In this document: piece by piece, positions 10,561 through 21,388 of the stretch
Numbering within the stretch: the stretch's first letter is position 1
Layout of the letters: every line of letters starts with the position of its first letter
Origin: Entomortierella parvispora
Lineage: Eukaryota; Mortierellomycota; Mortierellomycetes; Mortierellales; Mortierellaceae
Length of the DNA: 64,000 nt
Direction of reading: 5' to 3'
Assembly: GCA_963573315.1 (NCBI GenBank)
Contig: OY752149.1
Location: 372,001-436,000, forward strand
Position numbers and translations under genes: made by a program
Notes under the pieces: model-generated
Told to the model about the DNA's origin: nothing
The model's input: the letters and a program-made list of their open reading frames with translations, nothing else
Databases searched by the model: none

Positions 10561-11782
10561 CCCACAAAACGGGTGATTCCGTTTGGAACTTTCTTTCGCG
10601 TTTGCATGCGAGGGAAGGTGCAGGTTCAGTTTTGTTTGCAATTGCAAATATTGGTCAAAAAGGGTCCCAACAAGGAGGGCAGCACGGTCCTGGATGATCT
10701 TACTATACACTGTCTGTTGGGCAGGATGATAAACTAGCAGGGCAAGGAGGGATTGGGGAGACGCAAGGATTCTATTCTGAGCCGTTGAGAAAGATGGAGA
10801 GTGAGAGCGGGCGAGCAAGCGAGCAAATGAGCGCGGTACATTATTGTAGAAAAAGAGAGACAGAGAGAGAGAGTGGGTGAGAGAGAGCAAGAGTGGAGAG
10901 CAAAAAGAGCGAGCGGCCCTAGAAGTGGCAATGGTGGTGGTGGTAGTGGGTGGTGGTGGTAGTGGGTGGTGGTGGTGGCAGAGGGTCGGCGGAGAAGGAC
11001 ACAAATTCATGCAAACCAACTGGACGCAGTTCTTTTGAACGTTCCTTCCGCCCCCTTTTCGTGTCTCTTGTGCCTGTGTGGGTTCCACACAGCATCTTTT
11101 TTTCTTTCATTCACTCTGTTGATCGCATTCTTTCTTCTCATTCCCACTTGTCGGTCTCTTTCACCCACTCTGATTCCACCATCCATCCATCTTGGCTGAC
11201 ACAGCCCACATTTCGTTCACTGCCTGCCTGCCTGCTTGCATGCATGCGTGCAATCCAAACGCCAGGAGGCCGCGTTTCCCTTTGGACAAAAATAACTTTG
11301 AACACACACACTCATACACTTTCACACTCTCGCACTCTCTGACTACAGCGGATACGCAGGCAATCAAAGCAAAGCAAAGCAGCGCAAAGCGGCTCCTTGC
11401 TGACCTGTTGCCTTTTTTTACACACGAGTGCCTTGTTCTTCTTTGAGCAGACAAAGCGCCCGTCCTTGTCTTCCTTCTCTTCCTTCTCTTTGTTCCTTCC
11501 TTCCTTCCTTCCTTCCTTCCTTCCATTCTTCTTCCTTTTCCTCGCGACCCTTGCATTCCTAAAAAGAACACTCAGTCCACTCGAGCGAACCCTGTCTTCA
11601 CCTTGACAGTCCCAACCGCCTCGACGTCTCGCCCTGAGAAAAAAAAAAAAAAAGGAACGTCCGTCCTGCACCCCGACGCCTCCTTCGTTCTCTTCCCCGT
11701 CCCCTCCCCCTTCTTTCTTCTCTAGTCGTTTTACCTCAACGCTCGTTCTTCTGCAAACTCGGGCCAGCGAGCTTTGTCAACC
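10561..11782. other. intergenic, simple-sequence rich upstream region
   Basis: No gene is recognised. Contents include a GGT-rich tract at about 10931-10985, (TTCC)n at about 11488-11525, an A run at 11639-11654 and a CT-rich leader running into the next start at 11783. Frames through this region translate the repeats only. Confidence 0.55.
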
Positions 11783-14195
11783 ATGGATGTCCAGGCAAGT
11801 TCAACCCACATTCTCCTGTTCCCTCTTTTTTGCCGCGCTCTTTTTCAACCAGAAATTGGTGCAACCCCAGAAGGCACCATCGCCCTGAACACCCACACAA
11901 ACAAGAGCATCAATTTGTCCGTCCTTGAGCATCTTTTCCCCTCTCCCATTGTTGCCCATCCCATCAAAGAGGCCTCTTGGCTCGAGGAGATTCGATCCTC
12001 AGACTGTGGAATTCCTTCCCGAGGCGATCCAAAAAAGCAAAAGGGGTCCTCTTGTGCGGCCCTGTGGACATCATTTGAAACTCCCGCCCTGATCTTGTCT
12101 TGATCCTGATCCGTGTTTTTCCTTTCTTGCCTTGCTTTAGAGGATCGAGGTCCTGGAAACACTGAATCCCGAAGATAGCCATGGCGCCCAGTTTGTAAGC
12201 AATCGGCGTCTCTGATCTTGCATCTTTGTCATGTCCTGGGCAGCTCTGTTTTTCCTGCCTCTCCTTGGCGGCAGCTCAACGGCGACCGTTAGAAAAAAAA
12301 AGAGCTGCCCCTTTGCCTTGCCTTCTGTGTGCATGATCTCAGAGATTGATTCTCACTCCTGTCCATGCTCTCTTCTTCAATAGCACCAGTCCAGGATCAA
12401 GACCACGCGTGATCAGAACGAATCCAGGATTCCTGTCCCGAGGGCAAGGCGGGCTACAGGCGAGGATATGCAGCGGCCCCGGATGGGTCATTCCAAAGGA
12501 TCAGGATCAGTCTCATCGGTCACCCCAAAGCCCATATCCAAGGGCAGGACTGGGAAAAGCCTCCAGCCGACGACGAGTTCTTCAGCCTACTCCTTTGATG
12601 ACCCTACCATCGACCCCTTCATGCCATCCACGCCACCAACTTTCACTGCCTCCATGGAGCCAACGTTCTTGAAATCACCTGGAGCTACCTCCGCCGCCAC
12701 CACTTCCACCACCACCAGCAAAGGTGGCAGGAACAGCAAAGATAGTACCAACAAAGGTAACAGGAACAGCAAGGATAGTGCCAGTAAAGGTAACAGGAAC
12801 AGCAAGGATAGTACAGGAGGTACTCCGAAGCAAACCAGAGGGTTCGATCCAAAACCAGCGGATAAGGCCACTGCAACGAAACCCCAGACCCAAAACAGTC
12901 GGTCACCTTCGCCGCCTGTCACTAAACCATTCAACACTTCGACAGCCAGTTATCGGGGGACACGGTCAAGAGATGCATCCGTCTCTTCCTTGCCAGGCCC
13001 TAACCACGACGATATGATTCTACCTGCCGTGGCGCGTCGACTCAAGGAGCAAGGGGAGCTATACGACCACGATGTCATTGCTTACAGTGATGACTACCAC
13101 GCACCGCTGTACAGGCTTCCCGCAGGATCTCCTGGCACCAAAGGAAACCCGTTTGCAAGTTATGACAGAGCCAAAGCAGCGTCGACCAGTAATCTTCATC
13201 AAAAATCACCCTCAGGATCTTGGAACAGCCGAAACCCTGAACCGGAACCTCCGCTGCCAACAACGACACCGGCATCCTTGCTCAATAATCAATCGTCAGC
13301 TACAGAAACCAACATCAGCAACAAGAACACTAATGGCGTCTCTTCATCCGCTGGCTCAACTCCATCGCAAGGGACGAATCCTCGCAGCTCGAGCGATATC
13401 CCTGCTGGTGATGTCTCCCCTCCCATGCCATCGTCTCCCATGCCATCATCTCCACCACCTAGCCTGAGAGGAGTCAGACCGGAAAGACCCCAGCGTGCTC
13501 GTCGTAATACTCAACCAGAGAATATGAGCCCCAGAAGCACGGAGGAATATGATCGAAGTGGCTCTAGGCGCCCAACTAGAGCGGAAGCGGACGCCTATTC
13601 CCAAATGTCGAGTCGGGGCCAACAGCAGCAGCAACAACAGCAGCAACAGCAACAGCAACAACAGCAACAACAGCAACAGCAACAGCAGCAGTTCTCTCAA
13701 CAGGAGTTGTCTACTCAAAACTCGCGCCAGTCTCCAAGACAAAACACTGGCTATGATCGCCGTCAGCAGCAACAACAGCATGCTCTGAGCAACAACCAAT
13801 ACCAGGACCAATATAATGGCCACGTCCAAGGCTCCAACTATGGCGCTCAAGAACACGATGTTCGGATGCAACATCAAGAACAGAACCAGTGGTATCAGCA
13901 GCAACAGCAACAGCAGTCTGGTAATGACCAGAGATACAACTACAGCGACCCATCCAACCATCGCGCCCCTAGGAATGCCAACTTTTCCCCACGCGACAAT
14001 TTATACCCGGCGCAACATCAGTACCAGCACCAACAGCAACAGCAACAGCAACACCACCAGCAAAGCCTCAGTGCCATGACAACAATCGAGATGACAGAGG
14101 TGAGCACTCCTGTCAAGGATGAGCAGGAGGTTGAGCGCATGGACGCCGCCGAGGTTCCAAAGAAGAAAGGCACTGTCTGTTGCGTTGTCATGTAG
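11783..14195 (+). CDS. glutamine-rich disordered protein with CaaX prenylation motif
   Basis: Three exons are proposed: 11783-11794, 12141-12194 and 12384-14195, encoding about 625 residues. Intron 1 uses a GC donor (CAG|GCAAGT), a minor but known class; intron 2 is GT-AG. The protein is low-complexity throughout. It has Ser/Thr/Asn repeats (GNRNSKDS-type units coded at about 12720-12825), Pro-rich patches, a glutamine tract coded at 13621-13690 and more Gln/His runs to 14070. The last residues, KKKGTVCCVVM, form a polybasic stretch plus a C-V-V-M CaaX box with an extra upstream Cys. That predicts farnesylation, possibly palmitoylation, and membrane attachment. No enzymatic domain is visible and I do not recognise the family. 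The tiny first exon is the least certain part. Confidence 0.72.
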
Positions 14196-15485
14196 TGTGG
14201 CACAATGGGACAATAAAACTCCAAACTCCATAAGACAACTGCTTTTAAGAGATGATGATGGGGCGTCTAGACTATGGACTTTCTTCTCCCTTTCAGACTT
14301 CGCCCAAGGGCGGATCCCACGTTTGTCTCAAAGTAATCTTTCCGAATGATGAATGCAAAACAGGTTGGAGCAGTAAGCCATCCAATTCAATGAAGAGGGG
14401 TGTTTATTCTATAAGCGACGATATTCTTGTCAATGAGTGAAGGAAGTCCTTTCCCCAGAAATGGACGACAAAGGAGTGAAGGAAGAAGGATTGATCGGTG
14501 TGGCATTGCCGCATTCGGACCCCGTACTCGATTGGGAAGGACGTCCGAAGTGGGGATGACACGGACTTTCGGACCACGGAGAAAAAAAGAATGAAAATAG
14601 GCTTCCAATGGGCGTACAAATTTCAAGAATGACAACAGAGCAACAAAAGACAATAAAGCCAAACAGCGCAGACGCTGCGTCGATCGTGTTTCCCGATATC
14701 ATATCAATTGACTTCGTCATTCTTTGGTCGGGCGAAGCAATCCTAAAGAGCAGCAAACAATAACAACCCGGAAGCGGGGCAAAAGGAAAGAGGGCCGAAG
14801 GTTGTTTATTCTCAGTAAGCTGGAAGCGCAGCTTTGTCCAGATTTCTTTATTCTGGACATCCCTCGATCAATTGACCCTTCTGTCGCGGAAGTATCCGAG
14901 GTCTACCTTCGGCAGCAAACGACTATTGCTTGTCTGGTCAGCCCTTTGTACCCATGGGGCCGCCTTTGAGGTATTTTTGGAGGGAAGGGACTCTTCCCTC
15001 CACCAATGGGTACATTGTTTTAGAAAGACAATATATACCGGCCAGGCTTTCCATTCTTTCGCCTCTTGTCAACAACATTCAAATCCTCCACAACTTTGCC
15101 CACATACACCACACACAGGCTCCTCCAGCATTGGTAATATGTTTGTTCGCAATCTTGCGTGGTGGCCCATTCACTCTTGCACAGCAGTTCAACCACAGTG
15201 ATCCTTTCCTTTTCTTCACTATCCTCTATTGACACATGGCGCTGCCCTGCATGCAATGTTTCAGGGCATCCTACCAGTGGGTTTCTCGATCATCCCTGGC
15301 TCATTGGACGCTGTCCCTGTTCCCCATTCCAACTACTTTCTGGGTTGCCACCAATTTAAAGGAAAAAAAAATCGCCTTATTTGACATTGTTTCTTTTTGT
15401 CACTCTTTTTTGCGTTCATCCATTGCTGTTTTGCTGTCCTCGCACAGACGAATTCTCCTCCGCGCTTCAAGCAAAAAGAACAACA
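14196..15485. other. intergenic region, nothing recognised
   Basis: About 1.3 kb without a supportable gene, RNA or repeat. The right half is presumably the promoter and leader of the acidic orphan gene. Short frames on both strands have no domain-like content. Confidence 0.5.
14212..14217 (+). promoter_or_regulatory. putative poly(A) signal
   Basis: AATAAA lies 17 bp after the stop codon of the CaaX protein gene. Confidence 0.45.
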
Positions 15486-16268
15486 ATGGCTGCAGCAACC
15501 ACCTCCACTCTGACGTCCCCCATCACCATCACTGCTACCGTGCGTGCACCTGAAGAAGATCACAAGCCGACATCCGTTGCCTGTCATACCGTTACTGATC
15601 ACAAAGCTACTCCTTCTCTGACCTCGACTCTATTGTACAATTCTCTTCTATCTTTCAGTAAGGTAGGAGAGTCTGACAAAGACGAGGGAAAAGAGGCGGC
15701 GGCAGCGGGGGCGGCAGCCCTGATCGACACGCTCCACCACGGGAATGAACGCGACAATACCGCCGCCGACATCGCCGCAGCGGTTGCGGCAGCTGCTGCA
15801 CAAGTTCAAGAGGATCTCGAGGGAGATCGTCGCCTTGATGATCCTAACCAGAGGCAAGTGAGAGAGGAAGAAGAAGGGCCCGACGGACTTACCATGACTT
15901 TTTTCGACGACATGGTCAATGCGCAACCGGCACCATTGAACATTTTGCAGCCAAACGAGAGTACAAGTCTGCCAGAGCTATACCATGACTTTTTTGAGAG
16001 TCATTACGAGTTGCTAGGATTGAACCACCATCAACATCATCCACACCGACCGAGTTTCTCTTCTGAAGGCGAATTATCCGGATTGGAGGGAGAGGGAGAC
16101 GAGGAGGACGAGGATGAAGAGGCGCGACTGGTACGGATGGATCTGGACTTTGATTTGGATATGATGGATCTTTTAGACAGGGATCTGGACGAGGAGGTTG
16201 CTCAGCGGATACGGGACCGAGCGATGGATGATCTTCGGCAGACAATGGTGGCGACGGCATCGATGTAA
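15486..16268 (+). CDS. acidic orphan protein
   Basis: A single open frame of 260 residues from the ATG at 15486. Features seen are a Thr-rich N terminus, an Ala-rich helix ([18 protein letters not shown]), a central segment with two similar motifs (LTMTFFDDMV and LYHDFFESHYELLGL), and a strongly acidic Asp/Glu tail ending in DLDFDLDMMDLLDRDLDEE. The composition suggests a transactivation or scaffold role, but that is only inference. The stop codon lies inside ATGTAAGT, a perfect splice donor, so the frame may continue through an intron. The next gene downstream is the zinc-cluster regulator on the same strand. I do not recognise the family. Confidence 0.55.
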   Translation: MAAATTSTLTSPITITATVRAPEEDHKPTSVACHTVTDHKATPSLTSTLLYNSLLSFSKVGESDKDEGKEAAAAGAAALIDTLHHGNERDNTAADIAAAVAAAAAQVQEDLEGDRRLDDPNQRQVREEEEGPDGLTMTFFDDMVNAQPAPLNILQPNESTSLPELYHDFFESHYELLGLNHHQHHPHRPSFSSEGELSGLEGEGDEEDEDEEARLVRMDLDFDLDMMDLLDRDLDEEVAQRIRDRAMDDLRQTMVATASM

Positions 16269-17015
16269 GTTTGGGATAGTTTGGTTGAATGAATGCAGGG
16301 ATGGAAGGGAGGGAGGAAGGGATATGGGCTCCACTTCAACAACAAAAACAAAAACGACAAAGGAGACCTAGCCGAAAGCATGTTTGCTCCACAAGATCCC
16401 CATCCACAAACACACACACCTTTCACAATTGCACACACAAACCTTGCATAATTGCACACGCGCACAACCTCACGCGATGAATCAGTGCAGGTCGCACGTG
16501 ACGAGTGCCCGGCGGTGCACCCGAGTCTTCCCTATTCGCACTTTCCGGTTCCGCTTCCCCGAAGCGGGTTTTTTATTTTTATTCTGAAAGTTCTTCTTTC
16601 TGACTTTATGCTCGGCCGCGCTGCTGGTCTCGCCCCAGAGAGAACACCAGAACACTCGGCAAGAGGTGGACTTTTGGGTCCATTCTTCTTCTTTGCCTTG
16701 ACATCATCCCCATCCTTGGCTCTTGACTCACCCTGCTCACCTTCTTTTTTTTTCTCTTCTTCTTTTCCTCTTGTCTTCTCCCATTCCTTTTCTCTTTTCT
16801 CGTCCTACTACTACTACTACCTTACCTCTCTTCCTCTCTTGCTTTCTCTTTCCTTCTCGGTCCTCGCGCCTCCTTTATTTTTCTATTTTATTTTTGCTTC
16901 CTCGTTCTCGTTCGCTCTTTTGCTCATTCACAACTCTCCCAAATACAGAGAGACTCCTGCCATAATTGCCGACAGAAGACCAAGACTCGACACCACCATC
17001 GATACCATCAACCTC

Positions 17016-17054
17016 ATGAGTCAGCAGCAACAACTTCAGCAGCAGCAGCAACTT

Positions 17055-17092
<38 letters not shown>

Positions 17093-19326
17093 GAATGGTG
17101 CCACGGGGAGACCACAGCAACAGCATGTCTCCAATGGGTCGACTCATCACAGCAACAACAACAATGGCAGTGGAAGTAACAACAATAATACCCATCAACA
17201 GCAGCAACACGACCGAAAGCACAGCCATAGCAGTCAACAGCATTCCCATAATGACGACCATCAACACAACAATGAGCGATCGGACGAGTCTTCGCCTGAT
17301 CAGAACCAGAATGGGCAGACACCTCAACGGAGAAAGAAGGCCAACCGAGCGTAAAGTGAACAGACTTTCTTTTTCTTCTTCTTGGGAACTACGACAGGGA
17401 TGACTTTGTTTGATTGGCAATTGTCTGGAAGGCTGACTCTTTTCCTCTATCTCGGTTGTTCTCTTGGTGCTTGTAGTTGCTTCCACTGCCAGAAAGCTCA
17501 CCTGACGTGCGATGATTGTAAGTTGTTGGTCCTCATCCCACACACACACACGCACTCACCCAGTTCCCTGTCCTTTAATATCTTTTTTAAACTCGGGAGT
17601 TCATTCTTTGTGTGGAGAATTCAAGAATTCAAAAAAAAAAAATGTGACTCAACTGGGCTGGCGCCCAAGCAAAAATCATGGGCCCCAAGGGAAAAGGACA
17701 AAGAGAGAGAGAGAGAGAAGGAGAGAAAGGGACTCGTTGGGACAAGGAATTAATACGTTTCTCGGCAAAGAAAGTGGAGGGATCAAGAGGCGTGATGTGT
17801 GGCGCAGGACCGGGCGTTGAAAAAAAAAAAAAAGAAAAAAAAAAAGGGTCAGAACGCCAACCATGGCACGGCAGGTCCAGTGACCGATCTTTCTGTGCAC
17901 ACGGCGGTTCTAATTGCACTATTATTATTTTTGCAACGGTCAGACGGTGGTGGAGAGGGATACAAGCATGCACCACACATCATCCATCGACACATCCACA
18001 CTTCCACACTTCCACACTCCACCCTTCCCTTCGAAACCGCAGATCAGGAAGGAGGATGATGGGAAATCTGATCTGCATCCTTGCATCCTGTATGTTCCCT
18101 CTTGAACACTCCTCCCGGCTGTGGCTCATTCTGGATGGGAGCAGATTGAGAGCGATCGAGAAAACAAGTCCGTGTGCAGAGCAAGAGAGGCAGGGGTGTT
18201 GAGTGAGCAAACAAACAACCAGACCCTTTCGATCTCATCTCTCTTGGAGGGATGATCAGCAGTGCGTGTGTCCAACTTGCCTGGTCTGTTCTCCTCGGCG
18301 CTTTTCCGTTTGTGTCCCCAACTCGCCTCTCCACACAACACCTAACAACAACATCAACAACAACGACAGCAGCTCATTTCCGCGCTCAATGCATCCCTTC
18401 CCCACTCGACCCCACACTCTTCCTGGAGGATACACATGTTTGACGCGCTTTCATCACAAATGAAATAGATGGAAATAATCCATCGGATCTATTTCCACTT
18501 TCCCACATTGGCGGCTGTCCCTCTTTGGATTCTATCGCCAATCGCTCATCCATCAGCTAATCGTCATTTCGCTCTCCTTTATCGTTAGCACGGCCGTGTC
18601 AACGGTGTATCAAGCGTGACCTGGCGGCAACGTGTGCGGACGGAGTCAGGAAAAAAGCCAAATATCTGCAGGACGCTTATGACTCTGAGCAGCTGGCTGC
18701 TCAACAGGCCGGACAATCATCACAGGGAAACATGGGTATGCCAGGACTTGACCAGTCTCAATCACCCCACCAACTCTTGACAGATCAGGATCAGCAAGCA
18801 AGGCAGGGACAGGGCGACATGGAAGGTATGAGCCAGGAAGAAAATTGAGCTGCTCAAAGACAGTATTTCTTCTTCCTCTCATTTTTCCTCTTCTGACACA
18901 TGTCATGGTTTTCTATCTTTCTTAGATTCACCTTTGAACGACGCGTCTTCACTCTTCAACTTTCCAATGTCCTCGGATTACGGTTTCGGATCAGAGGCCG
19001 TCAACTTGGAGTACTCAATCATTTCAACCATGTTATCGTCACCGACATCAGAGCTGAACCCCATGTCAGATCTGTCCATGGTGGAGAATTGGCAAAGGCA
19101 AGGATCGTTGGATGCAATGGCCCACCCATTAGCAAGCAATAACCAGCTTCAAAAAGCCTTGGCAGCTCAAGGATCTTTGCCACCGACACAAGGGTCGGCC
19201 TCTGGATCGGGACTTAATGGTGGCGGAGGAGGAAACTCTGGTTCAGGAGGGGCGGGATCGAATATCAATGCTGGAATGAACGCGAATGCAGCTTCAGGGC
19301 TCTTGGGCCCTGGTCTCGTCTCTACC

Positions 19327-19399
<73 letters not shown>

Positions 19400-20282
19400 G
19401 CAACAACAGCAACAGCAACAACCACAGCAACACCAATCCTACAGCAAATGGAGGCAACGCACCAACATTTCAACCTCCAGGAGCACGTATCAGTAAACGC
19501 AAATTCCCCAGCAATACACCCGAGAATGTGTACGCCAACACCAAGCAACCCTTTAATTATACCGATGGCTTCCATTACTTGTTGCGTTATGTCCGAGAAC
19601 GGTAAGAAGGCGAAAATACGCGACTAGGAAAATTCAAAGAGAGAGGAATGCAAAATATTCACATGCAAACTTTGCCCATCTTCATTTTGTGGAATTTTAG
19701 AATGGACAAGGAGGAGATGATGCGAATTTGCAGAGCCATGGCAATGTTTAGACCTTCATTTATCGCCTTGATCATGAACCTGACGCCCGAGGATTTGATA
19801 TTCATGGAAAAATGCTTTCAACGGACGATCCTTGTAAGTGTCCGTATGGACTTTGCTATTGAGAAACTCGAACAATTGCAAATTGCAGCGGCTAAATTTT
19901 GTTTCTCTACAATCCCCGCCTTTCGTAGGAATTTGAGAAGCTTATCAGCTTTTCCGGAACACCAACAGTAGTCTGGCGTCGGACGGGCGAGATTGCATTA
20001 GTAGGCAAGGAGTTTTCTCTGCTGACGCAATGGGGACGAGACCAGTTGGTGGGCAAGAAGACGTATATCTATGAATTGATGGATAATCAATCGGCGGTGG
20101 AGTATTGGGAAAAGTTTTCGACACACGCGTTCGAGAACACGGAACAGACGGTGATGACAACATGTATCCTGCTGAGCCCGACGAACCGGGTAGTGCCTTG
20201 TACGTTTTGCTTCACGATCAAGCGCGACATTTTTGATATCCCATTGGCGATCGTGGGTAATTTCTTGCCCATCTTGTCATAA
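17016..20282 (+). CDS. Zn(2)Cys(6) transcription factor with PAS-like domain, Ert1/Gsm1/AcuK family
   Basis: Six exons are proposed: 17016-17350, 17477-17517, 18599-18835, 18926-19601, 19701-19833 and 19929-20282, giving about 591 residues. The N terminus is a long Gln/His/Asn region. Next comes the binuclear cluster, [14 protein letters not shown] followed by [15 protein letters not shown] and [11 protein letters not shown], which is diagnostic for the Ert1/Rds2/AcuK/AcuM group rather than Gal4-like clusters. After a second low-complexity part with about 24 Asn codons (19326-19398), the C terminus carries a PAS-like fold ([17 protein letters not shown], then [18 protein letters not shown]). 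Members activate gluconeogenic and respiratory-bypass genes in ascomycetes. Which paralogue this is cannot be settled here. Intron 2 is 1,081 nt and splits the zinc cluster. Confidence 0.9.
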
Positions 20283-21388
20283 CAGGAAGCCAAAAAAAAA
20301 AAAAGGAGGCGTAGGAGACGAGATTGTTTTCTTTTTGGAACCTCTGGGACTCGACTGCTTCAGTCATTTGGGTCCCGGGACTCTGAAAGATTATTGTAAA
20401 CTAGTTAGAGTAAAAAACAAAAAAACAAAAAGGCAAGAGCTTCATGTCAGTTGATTCTTTCTTGGGGTCGTCCGGATGTCGAGACAAAGTTGGGGAGTGT
20501 GTGTGCTGACGGACGGTAGGATAAGGCGATCCATGGTGTGATGATCTCTGTTGCGGGTGCTCCCTCTCCCCATCATTTCCGAACTTTTGTCCAGATCCGG
20601 TACGTTACTTCATTTTTTTTTTTTTGCCCACAGGGCTTTTTTGCGCACTGTCCACTCGTACGATGCTGGTCAAGCAGACAAGTCCGATCGTCTCACTATG
20701 GGCCCAACAACTTTAAATGGCCTGTCTAATGAAGAGGTCCAAGGTCGAATGACTGACTTTTGCCTTTTTTTTTATGGAAACGAAATACATATCCGGTGAT
20801 GTGGGTAAGAGTATGGGTCCGTTGGTGGGTGTGATGGGTTGGCTAATCGAGGTGGGGTCATCTTTTGATTGTCAAATGAAATGCGGGGAGTTTTTTTTTT
20901 GTGGAGCGGGAAGATTTCCTTTGATCGAGGTTGGGATAAAGTTGAGTCCGTGGGTGGGTACGGCCAGAGAGAGTAGAAGCCTCCTCCTCCTTACTTCCCC
21001 AGAGCGCTTTTTTATTCGTTCCGGAATGGACGTCCAAATGTTGCGATGTGGAGAAAAAAAGAAGTAAAAGAGAGATAACGGGTCCGTGGGATGAGAAGGA
21101 AGGAACCGGAGAGACTGACGGAGAAGGGCAGGCTTAAGGTAAAAAAAATATCTTGAATAGTTTTTTTTTTCTTTCCAGTTGTCCCTCCCTGGATAGTGGA
21201 GCGCCACCAACGAACAACGATGGTCATGGATAGATCAAACAAACCTGGCGTCCTGAACACTCGCCGGAGAATCGCGAGGAGGAGAGGAGGATGAGATATT
21301 CTCTTTCCTCTTTTTTGCGTAGAAAAAACAACCTCCTGCTCTCATGGGTCAACTGTCTTTTACTCTACACTAACATGATTTAGAAGAA
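20283..21388. other. intergenic, T/A homopolymer-rich, nothing recognised
   Basis: The 3' flanks of the zinc-cluster gene and of GT17 gene 1 meet here (convergent). Several short T or A runs (20614-20624, 20768-20776, 20891-20900, 21162-21171) occur, with no coding signal. Confidence 0.5.

Noticed and set aside
10498-11088. 196-codon minus-strand frame
   Set aside because: It runs from decayed repeat into GGT and GA microsatellites; its translation is His/Thr/Pro and Ser/Leu simple sequence.
13446-13961. Leu-rich minus-strand frame resembling a membrane protein
   Set aside because: It is the antisense of the CAG/CAA tract; polyleucine there is the complement of polyglutamine codons. The same applies to frames at 17014-17555 and 19167-19575.
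15486-20282. Single fused gene of the acidic orphan and the zinc-cluster regulator
   Set aside because: The donor at 16265 is good, but no convincing acceptor or conserved join was found and both parts have their own good ATG; kept as a finding only.
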